A stretch of 64,000 bases of DNA from an uncultured Pseudomonas sp. (lineage in GTDB: Bacteria > Pseudomonadota > Gammaproteobacteria > Pseudomonadales > Pseudomonadaceae). Made by a program: the position numbers and the translations under genes. Positions within the stretch are counted from its first letter, which is position 1. Each line of letters begins with the position of its first letter. Of this stretch, positions 28,089 to 37,375 are shown piece by piece. A model generated the notes under the pieces. The model was not told where the DNA came from and did no database searches. It saw nothing but the letters and a program-made list of their open reading frames with translations. The stretch is from positions 1 to 64,000 of the forward strand of contig NZ_CAMPHI010000030.1 of assembly GCF_946885955.1 (NCBI RefSeq), read 5' to 3'.

Positions 28089-28111
28089 TCCGGTTTTGAA
28101 TTGAGGAATCG

Positions 28112-29050
28112 ATGAACAAGAATGTTCTGCTCTTTATCAAGGGCATCGCCATGGGGGCGGCCGACGTGGTGCCCGGGGTTTCCGGCGGCACCGTCGCCTT
28201 TATCAGTGGCATCTATGATGAGCTGCTCGGCTCCATCGCCAGCGTGCCCGCGGCCGTGGCGCTGTTGCTGCGCGGGCGCATCATTGCCGCCTGGCAGGCC
28301 GCCAACGCCGGTTTCCTGCTGGTTCTGATGGCAGGCATCCTTACCAGCGTATTGAGCCTGGCGCGCCTGATCACTTATCTGCTGGAGCACAAGCCGATTG
28401 CGGTGTGGTCGTTCTTCTTCGGTTTAATCCTGGTTTCCTCGCACCTGGTGGCGCGCGATATCCAGCGCTGGAACTGGACCCGTCTGCTGAGTTTCGCCAT
28501 CGGCGCCGGTTTCGGCTACTGGATCACGGTGGCCTCCCCGGTACAGTGGGGCACGGGCTCGCTGAGTATTTTCATGGCCGGCGCGATTGCCATCTGCGCA
28601 ATGATTCTTCCAGGTATCTCCGGTAGTTTCATTTTGCTGCTGCTGGGCCTCTACCCCTTTATTCTGGGGGCGGTGAAAGGCCTGGAGATAGGCGTGTTGG
28701 CATTGTTTGCCAGCGGCTGTCTGGTCGGTATCGTCAGTTTTGCCGGCTTGCTGCGTTGGTTGCTGAGCCGCTGGCGTGATCTCGGGCTGGCACTGCTGAC
28801 CGGCCTGATGCTGGGTTCGCTGAATAAACTCTGGCCCTGGAAGGAAACCCTGACCTGGCGCCTCGACAGCCATGGCACGCAGGTGCCGTTGTTGCAAACC
28901 AACTTGCTGCCCGCAAAGTTCGCCGAGGTCAGTGGTCAGGACCCGCAGGTACTGCTGGCTGTTTTCCTGGCCCTTGGTGGCGTGGTATTGGTGTTGGGGC
29001 TGGAGCGTTTGGCCGGTCGTCGCCAGCAAACTACTGGTTGCGATGAATAA
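28112..29050 (+). CDS. popT: Undecaprenyl phosphate carrier translocase, DUF368 family
   Basis: This is a 312-residue polytopic membrane protein with about eight hydrophobic segments. The family signature is near the N-terminus, GAADVVPGVSGGTVAF, and a related re-entrant motif MILPGISGSFILLLLGLYPFIL is in the middle; such paired motifs suggest an inverted repeat fold. DUF368 proteins (PopT) have been reported to recycle undecaprenyl phosphate across the membrane. The function here is by family only. It stands between pcm and nlpD, interrupting the usual pcm-nlpD-rpoS order in enterics but common in pseudomonads. It is 23 bases after pcm. Confidence 0.88.
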   Translation: MNKNVLLFIKGIAMGAADVVPGVSGGTVAFISGIYDELLGSIASVPAAVALLLRGRIIAAWQAANAGFLLVLMAGILTSVLSLARLITYLLEHKPIAVWSFFFGLILVSSHLVARDIQRWNWTRLLSFAIGAGFGYWITVASPVQWGTGSLSIFMAGAIAICAMILPGISGSFILLLLGLYPFILGAVKGLEIGVLALFASGCLVGIVSFAGLLRWLLSRWRDLGLALLTGLMLGSLNKLWPWKETLTWRLDSHGTQVPLLQTNLLPAKFAEVSGQDPQVLLAVFLALGGVVLVLGLERLAGRRQQTTGCDE

Positions 29051-29238
29051 TTGCGGCACAATGCACGGCATCAAGCGGAACCTGGCGCAGCGATATCGCA
29101 CCGTTACCTTTTTCCCGCGCGGGGGAAAGCAGGCGCGTAGCGCCCAATGAGGTCGCGCGGATGCCGCAGGCGCCGGATGCTTCCGAGTGCCTGGCCAGAC
29201 AACCATTGACTACGACACACGCCAGTAGGGAGAAACCG

Positions 29239-30072
29239 GTGGGCTGCACAGCCATTCAACTGCGAATTCGCCATAACAGCACTCGATACCTGTTGGCCGG
29301 GGTCCTGCTGGGCGCCTTGCTGAGTGGTTGCGCCAGTTCGCCTTCCGGCGGAGTACAGGTGGTCGACCGCAACGGCCACGCGGCGCAGCCCCATCGCCGG
29401 CCGGTTACCACCGGGCAATATCGGGTTCGCCGCGGCGATACGCTTTACTCCATCGCCTTCCGTTTCGGCTGGGACTGGAAAGCCCTGGCCGCGCGTAACG
29501 GCATTGTCGACCCCTATGTGATCCGCGTAGGGCAGGTGATCCATTTCGATACCCAGCGGCACACCCCTGTGGTGGTTGCCAGCCGGCCGCAACCAAGCCC
29601 GCGACCTCCGGTTGTCGTGGCGACTCCAGTGCCGAGAACCCCCCCTGTCGTGACCGCGTCAAGCAAGGTTTCCAAGCCGGTCATTAGCGCGTCGAGCAGT
29701 GCCTCAGGCTGGGTTTGGCCATCTAAGGGGGCTCTAGTTGGGCGTTTTTCCTCAAACGGTAGTTTGAATAAAGGAATTGATATCGCTGGTGAATTGGGAC
29801 AGCCTGTTTCGGCTGCGTCTGATGGTTCAGTGGTTTACGCCGGGAGTGGTTTACGGGGCTACGGCGAGTTGGTGATCATCAAACACAACGATACCTACGT
29901 AAGTGCCTACGGACATAACCGCAGGCTGCTGGTACAGGAGGGGCAACGGGTCAAGGCTGGGCAGACAATTGCCGAGATGGGTTCCACAGGAGCCGACCGG
30001 GTGAAGCTTCATTTTGAAATTCGCCGCCAGGGCAAACCTGTAGATCCGTTGCAATACCTGCCGCGTCGCTGA
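29239..30072 (+). CDS. nlpD: Murein hydrolase activator lipoprotein NlpD
   Basis: NlpD is an envelope lipoprotein that activates the amidase AmiC during cell separation. I chose the GTG at 29239, with GGGAG upstream, giving 277 residues. A signal peptide ends in the lipobox LLSGC (cysteine near residue 33). A LysM domain follows (TGQYRVRRGDTLYSIAFRFGWDWKALAARNG), then a Pro/Val-rich linker and an M23-type domain. The first zinc-ligand position has lost its histidine (NKGIDIAG), although SAYGHN and KLHFEIR keep theirs, as expected of a non-catalytic activator. Codon use turns AT-rich at about 29720-29850, where the rpoS promoter may lie. Confidence 0.92.
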   Translation: MGCTAIQLRIRHNSTRYLLAGVLLGALLSGCASSPSGGVQVVDRNGHAAQPHRRPVTTGQYRVRRGDTLYSIAFRFGWDWKALAARNGIVDPYVIRVGQVIHFDTQRHTPVVVASRPQPSPRPPVVVATPVPRTPPVVTASSKVSKPVISASSSASGWVWPSKGALVGRFSSNGSLNKGIDIAGELGQPVSAASDGSVVYAGSGLRGYGELVIIKHNDTYVSAYGHNRRLLVQEGQRVKAGQTIAEMGSTGADRVKLHFEIRRQGKPVDPLQYLPRR

Positions 30073-30179
30073 TCCTTTGCCGGTCCGTTCATCACGTGGG
30101 ATAGACGGGCTCGACGACTGCCAGGGATATTGGCATCGCCAGGGTCTGCTGTAGTAGAACTCAGCAGGGGATAAGCAAA

Positions 30180-31208
30180 ATGGCTTCCAATAATAATAAA
30201 GAAGCGCCGGATTTTGACCTGGACGATGAAGTCCTCCTGATGGAGACCGGTATCGTTTTGGACGATCAATCCGATGAAGACGCAGAAGCTCCAACGACGC
30301 GTGGCAAGGCAAAACCCAAAGCTAAAGCGAAACCGGCGAGCAGCGCCAAGCAGCATAAATACATCGACTATACCCGGGCGCTAGACGCCACTCAGCTATA
30401 CCTCAACGAAATCGGATTCTCCCCCCTCCTTACCCCCGAAGAAGAAGTGCACTTCGCGCGCCTGGCGCAGAAGGGCGATCCGGCGGGGCGTAAGCGCATG
30501 ATCGAAAGCAACCTGCGCCTGGTGGTGAAAATCGCCCGGCGTTATGTCAACCGTGGCCTGTCGCTGCTCGACCTGATCGAAGAGGGCAACCTCGGCCTGA
30601 TTCGCGCCGTGGAGAAATTTGATCCCGAGCGCGGTTTCCGTTTCTCTACCTATGCCACCTGGTGGATTCGTCAAACCATCGAGCGGGCGATCATGAATCA
30701 GACCCGCACCATTCGTTTGCCGATCCATGTGGTCAAGGAGCTCAATGTATATCTGCGCGCTGCTCGCGAGCTGACGCAGAAGCTCGATCACGAACCCTCT
30801 GCCGAAGAAATCGCCAACCTGCTGGAGAAGCCGGTGGGTGAGGTCAAACGCATGCTTGGCCTGAACGAGCGGATGTCCTCGGTGGATGTTTCCCTCGGTC
30901 ACGACTCGGACAAGACGTTGCTCGATACCCTGACCGACGAGCGGCCTACCGACCCTTGTGAGTTGCTGCAGGACGACGACCTTTCGCAAAGCATCGACCA
31001 ATGGTTGTCCGAACTCACCGACAAGCAGCGCGAGGTGGTGGTGCGCCGTTTCGGCTTGCGCGGCCATGAGAGCTGTACCCTCGAAGAGGTTGGCCAGGAG
31101 ATTGGCTTGACCCGCGAACGCGTGCGGCAGATTCAGGTTGAAGCACTCAAGCGGCTGCGGGAAATTCTGGAGAAAAACGGTCTCTCGAGCGATTCGCTGT
31201 TTCAGTGA
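30180..31208 (+). CDS. rpoS: RNA polymerase sigma factor RpoS
   Basis: RpoS is the general stress and stationary-phase sigma factor. The product is 342 residues. The acidic and lysine-rich N-terminus (about 1-58, with [12 protein letters not shown]) is more variable than the rest. Region 1.2 begins at [16 protein letters not shown], region 2 includes [55 protein letters not shown], and region 4 ends in the helix-turn-helix [20 protein letters not shown]. The start at 30180 has an AGGGGATA ribosome site. Codons 4-8 are a run of AAT/AAA, a possible Hfq or Crc-type A-rich site. A terminator follows. Confidence 0.97.
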   Translation: MASNNNKEAPDFDLDDEVLLMETGIVLDDQSDEDAEAPTTRGKAKPKAKAKPASSAKQHKYIDYTRALDATQLYLNEIGFSPLLTPEEEVHFARLAQKGDPAGRKRMIESNLRLVVKIARRYVNRGLSLLDLIEEGNLGLIRAVEKFDPERGFRFSTYATWWIRQTIERAIMNQTRTIRLPIHVVKELNVYLRAARELTQKLDHEPSAEEIANLLEKPVGEVKRMLGLNERMSSVDVSLGHDSDKTLLDTLTDERPTDPCELLQDDDLSQSIDQWLSELTDKQREVVVRRFGLRGHESCTLEEVGQEIGLTRERVRQIQVEALKRLREILEKNGLSSDSLFQ

Positions 31209-31225
31209 AGCGCTCCTGAGTCAAC

Positions 31226-31249
31226 AGCCCGGCTTCGGCCGGGTTTTTT
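31226..31249 (+). terminator. rpoS intrinsic terminator
   Basis: AGCCCGGC, loop TTCG, GCCGGGTT and a T run form a textbook Rho-independent terminator, 18 bases after the rpoS stop. Confidence 0.9.
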
Positions 31250-31271
31250 CTGTCCGCTGTGTCAGTCGCTG

Positions 31272-31289
31272 CGTAAGTCATTGCTTACA
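31272..31289 (+). promoter_or_regulatory. GacA upstream activating sequence
   Basis: CGTAAG-TC-AT-TG-CTTACA matches the known palindromic GacA box (TGTAAG-NN-AT-NN-CTTACA) at all but one defined position. Its centre lies about 183 bases before the predicted RsmZ start, the distance known for rsm genes of pseudomonads. A second partial half-site, TGTAAGCCATTG, follows at 31295-31306. Confidence 0.85.
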
Positions 31290-31429
31290 GAGACTGTAAG
31301 CCATTGCAGGAAAGGTACGCCGGCATCTTGCCCGTTGCCCGTCGAGAGCTGTATTTATCTATTTGAAATTTAAGGATTTTCATCCTCGACTGAGTTGCTG
31401 TGAGGAACACTTTAGTGAGTTTTTGCGAC

Positions 31430-31457
31430 TTGTCGACAGCCGGGAAAACGCTAATAT
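31430..31457 (+). promoter_or_regulatory. rsmZ promoter
   Basis: TTGTCG (31430-31435) and TAATAT (31452-31457) are separated by 16 bases, giving a start near 31464. The region 31350-31382 upstream is strongly AT-rich compared with its surroundings, a likely target for H-NS-family proteins such as MvaT. Confidence 0.65.
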
Positions 31458-31463
31458 CAACCA

Positions 31464-31597
31464 CGTGCTCAGGGACAAGCACAGGTTGTTAAGGATGACG
31501 GCCAGGAGATCGAAGGACGCGATTCATCAGGATGATGGATAGGAAATAAAGGGAGTAGGGACAAAAGAGTGGGCGGGTAAAACCGCCCCTTTTTTTT
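31464..31597 (+). ncRNA. rsmZ: RsmZ-like regulatory RNA
   Basis: This RNA is expected to bind and titrate the translational repressor RsmA/CsrA under control of the GacS/GacA system. It begins with a hairpin, stem GTGCT/AGCAC (31465-31482), whose loop displays an AGGGA motif. Eight more GGA motifs follow to about 31562, many single-stranded or in loops. It ends in a strong terminator, stem GGGCGG/CCGCCC (31571-31588) with eight T. The length of about 130 bases, the place between rpoS and fdxA, the promoter and the GacA box all fit RsmZ. No open reading frame is present. Confidence 0.88.
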
Positions 31598-31631
31598 GCC
31601 TGCAGAAAAGCAAAATGCATCCTTGGAAAAT

Positions 31632-31657
31632 AAAAAAACCCGCGCAAGGCGGGTTTT
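31632..31657 (-). terminator. fdxA intrinsic terminator
   Basis: On the minus strand, AAACCCGC, loop, GCGGGTTT and a run of T form an intrinsic terminator about 22 bases after the fdxA stop. It lies close to, and converges with, the rsmZ terminator. Confidence 0.8.
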
Positions 31658-31678
31658 AGTGGGGGCTAAGTTCGAGTC

Positions 31679-32002
31679 TTAGCGCTCCAGATGTTCCAGC
31701 TTGTCCTTCACCCCGTCCCACTCTTCAGCGTCAGGCAGCGCTTCTTTTTTCTCGGTGATGTTCGGCCATACTTCCGCCAGGTCGGCGTTCAGCTCGATAT
31801 ATTCCTGCATGTCCTCAGGCACTTCGTCTTCGGAGAAGATCGCCTGGGCCGGACATTCCGGTTCGCAGAGCGCACAGTCAATGCACTCGTCCGGATGAAT
31901 CACCAGGAAGTTCGGGCCTTCGTAGAAGCAGTCCACCGGACAGACTTCCACACAGTCGGTGTATTTGCACTTGATGCAGTTGTCGGTGACGACGAAGGTC
32001 AT
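31679..32002 (-). CDS. fdxA: Seven-iron ferredoxin FdxA
   Basis: This is a small electron carrier with one 3Fe-4S and one 4Fe-4S cluster. The product is 107 residues. Cysteines at 9, 17, 21, 25 and 40, 43, 46, 50 are arranged in the pattern of the Azotobacter/Pseudomonas 7Fe ferredoxins ([14 protein letters not shown] and [12 protein letters not shown]). The acidic C-terminal extension is typical. The redox partner is not shown by the context; fprA, a ferredoxin-NADP reductase, is 16 kb away in the same window. It is on the strand opposite to rpoS and rsmZ. Confidence 0.95.
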   Translation of the reverse strand: MTFVVTDNCIKCKYTDCVEVCPVDCFYEGPNFLVIHPDECIDCALCEPECPAQAIFSEDEVPEDMQEYIELNADLAEVWPNITEKKEALPDAEEWDGVKDKLEHLER

Positions 32003-32111
32003 TCTAGTTCTCTCCTCAGGCTACGGCGGGGGAGCTTTGCTGAAAGCGGCTCCTTTGCTTCGAAAGCATTGGCTGCGGCGCCAGGCTAATAGCGGCAGCA
32101 TCACAAAACGC

Positions 32112-32154
32112 GCGCGATTCTAACAGCTTGTGCGCACGTGCGTTAGATTCGCGC
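32112..32154 (-). terminator. Inverted repeat over the mutS stop codon
   Basis: GCGCGATTCTAAC (32112-32124) and GTTAGATTCGCGC (32142-32154) pair with one mismatch around a 17-base loop that contains GTGCGCAC. The right arm holds the last codons and stop of mutS. On the minus strand the stem is followed by GCGTTTTG, a weak T stretch. It may be the mutS terminator. Confidence 0.45.
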
Positions 32155-34716
32155 CTTCCATGTATATAACAGTTCCAAAGCCTTACGCGGAGTCAGATCA
32201 TCCGGATTGATTTTCTGTAATTCCTCCAGTAACGGGTGCGGCAGGCTGGCGAACATGTCGCTTTGCATCGGTATCGCGGTTTGCCCGGGAGTCGCCGGCG
32301 GCAACTCGTGCGGCAGGCTGGTGGTTTCCAGGCGCGCCAGATGCTCGCGGGCACGCAGGATCACTTCACTGGGCACGCCGGCCAACTGCGCAACGGCCAA
32401 GCCGTAGCTCTGGCTCGCCGGGCCAGGCAAGACATGGTGCAAGAATACGATGCGCTCATTGTGCTCGGTGGCGTTGAGGTGCACGTTGGCGACGATTGGC
32501 TGGCTTTCCGGCAGGACCGTCAACTCGAAGTAGTGGGTGGCGAACAGCGTGTAGGCGCGCAGCTTGGCCAATTGCTCCGCGGCTGCCCAGGCCAGCGACA
32601 GGCCGTCGAAGGTGCTGGTGCCGCGGCCGACTTCATCCATCAGCACCAGGCTGCGCTCGCTGGCATTGTGCAGGATGTTGGCGGTCTCGCTCATCTCCAC
32701 CATAAAGGTCGAACGGCCGCCGGCCAAGTCATCGCTGGAACCGATACGGGTGAAGATGCGATCGACCAAGGACAGTTCACAGGTGGCCGCGGGGACGAAG
32801 CTGCCAATGTGTGCGAGTAGCACGATAAGCGCTGTTTGCCGCATATAAGTGGATTTACCACCCATGTTCGGTCCGGTAATGATCAGCATGCGGGTGTCGT
32901 CGTCGAGGCTCAGGTCGTTGGCCACGAACGGCGTGCTGAGGACTTGTTCGACCACTGGGTGACGGCCCTGCTCGATGCGCATGCAGGGCTCATCGACGAA
33001 GCGCGGGCGATTGAGGTCTAGGGTCAGCGCACGCTCCCCCAGGTTGCTCAGCACATCCAGTTCGGCAAGGGCCGCGGCGCTGTCCTGCAGGGGGCCGAGA
33101 TGGCCGATCAGGCGTTCCAGCAATTCGTCGTACAGTAGTTTCTCGCGGGCCAGAGCACGGCTTTTGGCCGACAGCGCCTTGTCCTCGAACTCCTTGAGCT
33201 CGGGGGTGATGAACCGCTCCGCGCCTTTGAGGGTCTGGCGCCGAATATAGTCTGCCGGGGCCGATTCCGCCTGTTTGCTCGGCAGCTCGATAAAGTAGCC
33301 GTGTACGCGGTTATAGCCGACCTTGAGGTTGGCCAGGCCGGTACGGGCCTTTTCCCGGACTTCCAGGTCCATCAGGTACTGGCCGGCGTTTTCGCTGAGC
33401 GATTGCAGTTCGTCCAGCTCGGCGTCATAGCCGGTCTTGAGTACGCCGCCGTCGCGGATCACCGCAGGCGGGTTGTCGATAATGGCGCGGGCCAACAGCT
33501 CGGCCAGCTCCGGATAGGTGCTGACGATGCCCGCCAGGTCAGCGAGGTGCGGCGACTCGAGGTTGGCCATGGCCATTTGCAGCGTGGGCAGTGCCGCCAG
33601 GGCGTCGCGCAGACGCGCCAAGTCCCGGGGCCGGGCGTTGCGCAAGCCGATCCGCGCGAGAATGCGCTCCAGATCGCCGATTTCCTTGAGCTGCGGTTGC
33701 AGGGTTTCGAAGCGGTAGCGCTCCAGTAGGCAGGCGATCGATTCCTGGCGCGCTTCCAATATCGCGCGATCGCGCAATGGGCGGTTCAGCCAGCGGCTGA
33801 GCAGGCGGCTGCCCATGGCGGTCTGGCAGCGATCGACCACCGACTGCAAGGTATTTTCGCGGCCGCCGGCGAGGTTGACGTCCAGCTCCAGGTTGCGCCG
33901 GCTGGCGCCGTCGAGGATCACCGTATCGTCGAGGCGTTCGTGGCGCAGGCTGCGCAAGTGCGGCAGGGCGGTGCGCTGGGTCTCCTTGGCGTACGCCAGC
34001 AGGCAACCAGCGGCGCCGATCGCCAGGGTCAGGTTTTCGCAGCCGAAGCCTTTCAGATCCTGGGTGGCGAACTGTTGGCACAGGCTCTTGTGCGCGCTAT
34101 CGCGCTCGAAGTCCCAGGGTGCGCGACGCCGTGCGCCACGGCGCTTTTCCGCCGGCAGGCCCTGTGGCCAGTCATCGGGAATCAGCAACTCGACCGGATT
34201 GAGGCGCTCGAGTTCGGCCAGCAGGTTTTCCCAACCGCCGATCTCCAGCACGCTGAAACGGCCGCTGGTGATATCCAGCACCGCCAGGCCGAACAGCCGC
34301 TCGTCGCCGAGCACTGCGGCCAACAAATTGTCGCGGCGCTCATCGAGCAAGGCTTCGTCGCTGATCGTGCCCGGGGTGATGATGCGCACCACCTGGCGCT
34401 CCACCGGGCCCTTGCTGGTGGCCGGATCGCCGATCTGCTCGCAAATCACCACCGACTCACCGAGCTTGACTAGCTTGGCCAGATAGCCCTCGGCGGCATG
34501 ATAGGGAATACCGCACATGGGGATCGCCTGGCCGGCCGACTGGCCGCGGGCGGTCAGGGTGATATCGAGCAGCTTGGCGGCCTTTTTCGCATCCTCGTAG
34601 AAAATCTCGTAGAAGTCGCCCATGCGGTAAAACATCAGCTGATCGGGATGCTGGTTCTTCAGCTTCCAATATTGCTGCATCATCGGCGTGTGAGAACTGA
34701 GGTCGCTTTGGCTCAT
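32143..34716 (-). CDS. mutS: DNA mismatch repair protein MutS
   Basis: MutS recognises mismatches and recruits MutL. I chose the ATG at 34716 ([17 protein letters not shown]), giving 857 residues; nine upstream codons in the open frame are not conserved. The mismatch-binding motif is GDFYEIF near residue 35. The C-terminal ATPase has Walker [14 protein letters not shown], the Walker B region [16 protein letters not shown] and the ATHYFELT block. The C-terminal tail includes a possible clamp-binding motif ([10 protein letters not shown]). The gene is divergent from pncC-recA, with 78 bases between starts, as in P. aeruginosa. Confidence 0.97.
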   Translation of the reverse strand: MSQSDLSSHTPMMQQYWKLKNQHPDQLMFYRMGDFYEIFYEDAKKAAKLLDITLTARGQSAGQAIPMCGIPYHAAEGYLAKLVKLGESVVICEQIGDPATSKGPVERQVVRIITPGTISDEALLDERRDNLLAAVLGDERLFGLAVLDITSGRFSVLEIGGWENLLAELERLNPVELLIPDDWPQGLPAEKRRGARRRAPWDFERDSAHKSLCQQFATQDLKGFGCENLTLAIGAAGCLLAYAKETQRTALPHLRSLRHERLDDTVILDGASRRNLELDVNLAGGRENTLQSVVDRCQTAMGSRLLSRWLNRPLRDRAILEARQESIACLLERYRFETLQPQLKEIGDLERILARIGLRNARPRDLARLRDALAALPTLQMAMANLESPHLADLAGIVSTYPELAELLARAIIDNPPAVIRDGGVLKTGYDAELDELQSLSENAGQYLMDLEVREKARTGLANLKVGYNRVHGYFIELPSKQAESAPADYIRRQTLKGAERFITPELKEFEDKALSAKSRALAREKLLYDELLERLIGHLGPLQDSAAALAELDVLSNLGERALTLDLNRPRFVDEPCMRIEQGRHPVVEQVLSTPFVANDLSLDDDTRMLIITGPNMGGKSTYMRQTALIVLLAHIGSFVPAATCELSLVDRIFTRIGSSDDLAGGRSTFMVEMSETANILHNASERSLVLMDEVGRGTSTFDGLSLAWAAAEQLAKLRAYTLFATHYFELTVLPESQPIVANVHLNATEHNERIVFLHHVLPGPASQSYGLAVAQLAGVPSEVILRAREHLARLETTSLPHELPPATPGQTAIPMQSDMFASLPHPLLEELQKINPDDLTPRKALELLYTWKARI

Positions 34717-34794
34717 CGTTTTAACTGTCCGGCTGAATCGCAAAAGCGCCTAGTGTACGGTATCCCCCTGGCAGGCTTTAACCCCGGAGTGCAG

Positions 34795-35307
34795 ATGATC
34801 GTCAATGAACAGGACCTAACCCGTTTGGCGGCCGAGTTGGGACGGCAGTTGCTCAGCGCCAAGGCGCAGGTGAGCACCGCGGAGTCCTGTACCGGCGGCG
34901 GGATCGCCGAGGCGATTACCCGGATTCCCGGAAGCTCGGCCTGGTTCGAGGCCGGCTATATAACCTATTCCAACGCGCAGAAAACCAAGCAGCTGGAGGT
35001 GCCGTCGCAGTTGTTCGATCAGGTCGGTGCGGTTAGCCGTGAAGTGGTCGAGGCCATGGTGCGTGGCGCCCAGGCGCAGAGCGGGGCGCGCTATGCGGTT
35101 GCGGTCAGCGGCGTGGCGGGGCCGGACGGCGGCTCGCCGGAGAAGCCGGTGGGCACCGTCTGGCTGGCCTGGGGCGATGGCGAGCAGCTGTTCAGTCAGC
35201 GCCGCCTCTTCCCGGGCGACCGGGCAGAAATTCGCCGACAAACGGTCGAGGCCGCACTGGCGGGGCTATTGCGGTTGGTCATGCAAGAAAATCCAAATGC
35301 GGGGTAG
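34795..35307 (+). CDS. pncC: Nicotinamide-nucleotide amidohydrolase (CinA C-terminal family)
   Basis: PncC deamidates nicotinamide mononucleotide to nicotinate mononucleotide, recycling the by-product of NAD-dependent DNA ligase. The ATG at 34795 (MIVNEQDLTRLAAEL), after CCGGAGT, gives 170 residues; the longer frame from 34498 is antisense to mutS. The family motif with the catalytic serine is STAESCTGGGIAEAIT, followed by GYITYSN, AVSGVAGPDGG and PVGTVWLAW. It is the short form, without the N-terminal domain of CinA. It stands directly before recA, as in many proteobacteria. Confidence 0.92.
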   Translation: MIVNEQDLTRLAAELGRQLLSAKAQVSTAESCTGGGIAEAITRIPGSSAWFEAGYITYSNAQKTKQLEVPSQLFDQVGAVSREVVEAMVRGAQAQSGARYAVAVSGVAGPDGGSPEKPVGTVWLAWGDGEQLFSQRRLFPGDRAEIRRQTVEAALAGLLRLVMQENPNAG

Positions 35308-35316
35308 GCGGGCGAC

Positions 35317-35350
35317 TTGCCCTGTGGAATAATACTGGCTACATATACAG
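35317..35350 (+). promoter_or_regulatory. recA promoter with LexA (SOS) box
   Basis: TTGCCC (35317-35322) and TACATA (35340-35345) are 17 bases apart. CTGGCTACATATACAG at 35335-35350 has the CTG-N10-CAG form of the gammaproteobacterial LexA box and covers the -10 element, so LexA binding would block polymerase directly. Confidence 0.8.
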
Positions 35351-35397
35351 TTGTTGATGGCCGCTAGCAGGCCCTTCTCTATTACGTGAGGACTTAA

Positions 35398-36441
35398 ATG
35401 GACGAGAATAAGAAGCGCGCCTTGGCGGCAGCCTTGGGCCAGATCGAAAAGCAGTTCGGCAAGGGCGCGGTCATGCGCATGGGCGATCACGACCGTCAGG
35501 CGATTCCGGCCATCTCCACCGGTTCTCTCGGTCTGGATATCGCACTGGGCATCGGCGGCTTGCCGAAAGGCCGGATCGTCGAGATTTACGGGCCTGAGTC
35601 CTCCGGTAAAACCACCCTGACCCTGTCGGTCATTGCCGAAGCGCAGAAGCTTGGCGCGACCTGCGCATTCGTCGACGCCGAGCATGCGCTCGATCCTGAA
35701 TATGCCGGCAAGCTGGGCGTGAATGTTGACGATCTGTTGGTTTCGCAGCCGGATACCGGCGAGCAAGCCCTGGAAATCACCGACATGCTGGTGCGCTCCA
35801 ACGCCATCGACGTGATCGTCGTCGACTCCGTGGCGGCCCTGGTGCCGAAGGCGGAGATCGAAGGCGAAATGGGCGACATGCACGTGGGCCTGCAAGCACG
35901 CTTGATGTCCCAGGCGCTGCGCAAGATCACCGGCAACATCAAGAACGCCAACTGCCTGGTGATTTTCATCAACCAGATTCGCATGAAGATCGGCGTGATG
36001 TTTGGCAGCCCGGAAACCACCACCGGTGGTAACGCCCTGAAGTTCTACGCCTCGGTTCGCCTGGACATTCGCCGCACCGGCGCGGTGAAGGAAGGCGACG
36101 AAGTGGTCGGCAGCGAAACCCGGGTCAAGGTCGTGAAGAACAAGGTGGCACCGCCATTCCGCCAGGCCGAGTTCCAGATCCTCTACGGCAAGGGCATCTA
36201 CCGCAATGGCGAGATCATCGACCTCGGCGTGCAGCTCGGGCTGCTGGAAAAATCCGGCGCCTGGTACAGCTATCAGGGCAACAAGATCGGTCAGGGCAAG
36301 GCCAACTCGGCCAAATACCTGGAAGACAACCCCGAAGTTGCACGTACCGTCGAAGGTCTGATCCGTGAAAAGCTGCTGGTTGTCAGCCCGACGGTCAAGG
36401 CCAATTCGACTGCCGACGATCTGGCTGACGCCGACGCCTGA
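35398..36441 (+). CDS. recA: Recombinase RecA
   Basis: RecA drives homologous strand exchange and triggers LexA self-cleavage. The product is 347 residues. Walker A is GPESSGKTT at about residues 66-74, with VDAEHALDP, Walker [14 protein letters not shown], the DNA-binding L1/L2 regions ([22 protein letters not shown] and [20 protein letters not shown]), and the C-terminal domain with acidic tail (ADDLADADA). The start has GTGAGGAC upstream. An SOS box lies 48 bases before it and recX follows after 11 bases. Confidence 0.98.
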   Translation: MDENKKRALAAALGQIEKQFGKGAVMRMGDHDRQAIPAISTGSLGLDIALGIGGLPKGRIVEIYGPESSGKTTLTLSVIAEAQKLGATCAFVDAEHALDPEYAGKLGVNVDDLLVSQPDTGEQALEITDMLVRSNAIDVIVVDSVAALVPKAEIEGEMGDMHVGLQARLMSQALRKITGNIKNANCLVIFINQIRMKIGVMFGSPETTTGGNALKFYASVRLDIRRTGAVKEGDEVVGSETRVKVVKNKVAPPFRQAEFQILYGKGIYRNGEIIDLGVQLGLLEKSGAWYSYQGNKIGQGKANSAKYLEDNPEVARTVEGLIREKLLVVSPTVKANSTADDLADADA

Positions 36442-36452
36442 TCCCTGCGCCC

Positions 36453-36917
36453 ATGTCCATTGTTCTGGATAACCCCGTCGCGGTGCGACGGGCGGCCATG
36501 GATCTGCTGGCGCGGCGCGAGCATGGCCGGGTCGAGTTGGCCCGCAAGTTACGCAAACGTGGCGCTGCCGACGATTTGATCGAAACGGCCCTCGAGTGTT
36601 TGGCGCAAGAGGGCTTGCTGTCCGAGTCGCGTTATTTGGAGAGTTTTGTCAGTTATCGCGCGCGTGCCGGTTATGGGCCGTTGCGCATCCGTGAGGAGCT
36701 GACCCAGCGTGGCCTGCCCCGTGGAGATGTCGAACAGGCGATACGCGAGAGCGGGATCGACTGGCGGGAACAATTGGAAGCGACCTGGCGGCGTAAGTAT
36801 GCCGGGCAGCTACCTGGTGATGCCCGGGAGCGGGCGCAGCAGGGGCGTTTTCTCAGCTACCGCGGTTACCCCGCGGATCTGATCGGGCGTTTGCTACGCG
36901 GCATGGATATGGACTGA
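36453..36917 (+). CDS. recX: Regulatory protein RecX
   Basis: RecX inhibits RecA filament growth. The product is 154 residues of mostly helical, arginine-rich sequence with three tandem three-helix repeats. Recognisable parts are [26 protein letters not shown], the middle [28 protein letters not shown] and the C-terminal [20 protein letters not shown]. It is 11 bases after recA and shares its transcript. A terminator follows 11 bases after its stop. Confidence 0.94.
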   Translation: MSIVLDNPVAVRRAAMDLLARREHGRVELARKLRKRGAADDLIETALECLAQEGLLSESRYLESFVSYRARAGYGPLRIREELTQRGLPRGDVEQAIRESGIDWREQLEATWRRKYAGQLPGDARERAQQGRFLSYRGYPADLIGRLLRGMDMD

Positions 36918-36928
36918 TTTCCCCTTTG

Positions 36929-36961
36929 AGCCCACAGCGCAAGCGGTGGGCTTTCTTTTTT
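36929..36961 (+). terminator. recX intrinsic terminator
   Basis: AGCCCAC and GTGGGCT form the main stem around a ten-base loop, followed by TTCTTTTTT. It ends the recA-recX transcript. Confidence 0.85.
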
Positions 36962-37069
36962 GCTATCTACCTATTGCCTGTTACATGGGGCCCCTGAGGA
37001 GAATGACTCTGCTTGCAGAGGCCGAAATGGGTAGAGGCACGATACGTACCAGCGCTGGCGCAGATTCCT

Positions 37070-37090
37070 GGTGCGCACGACGCGTCCTAC
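37070..37090. repeat. Palindromic GTGCGC repeat, copy 5
   Basis: GGTGCGCACGACGCGTCCTAC differs from the copy at 25074 at one position. It is isolated here in the recX downstream gap. Confidence 0.6.
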
Positions 37091-37282
37091 GAAGTCAGTC
37101 CCCCCACACCTAAGCTTCGGTGCCTAAGAGCAATGCGGTACGGTACGGGGGCATTTTTTTTGCAGCCTAGTGGGTGGGCGTTCCTTTGGGGGCGCCGGCG
37201 AGCTGGTTCCTACCGTTAAGGCTGCTTCTACAGCAGGCGCGCCGTTACGTAGCAGGAGACAATCCGGTTCTTTGCGTAATTT

Positions 37283-37375
37283 CCCCGGATTGCGCCAAGG
37301 CTTATCTGGGCTCCAGGTCAGTCGGTTGCGTCATTTGCATGTGCTCAACTTCGTAGCTCGGATGCATACAGGGGG
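37283..37375. repeat. Inverted pair of degraded AGCCCGGAT repeats
   Basis: 37283-37312 reads CCCCGGATTGCG...CTTATCTGGGCT, the reverse of an AGCCCGGATAAG...CGCAATCCGGGG element. 37352-37375 reads CGTAGCTCGGATGCATACAG with a G run, a damaged copy in the other direction. Better copies of the same family are at 48603 and 60882. Confidence 0.5.

Noticed and set aside
31285..31482. Minus-strand frame of 65 codons across the rsmZ promoter
   Set aside because: It covers the GacA box, AT-rich island and promoter; no ribosome site or similarity, and the RNA gene explains the region.
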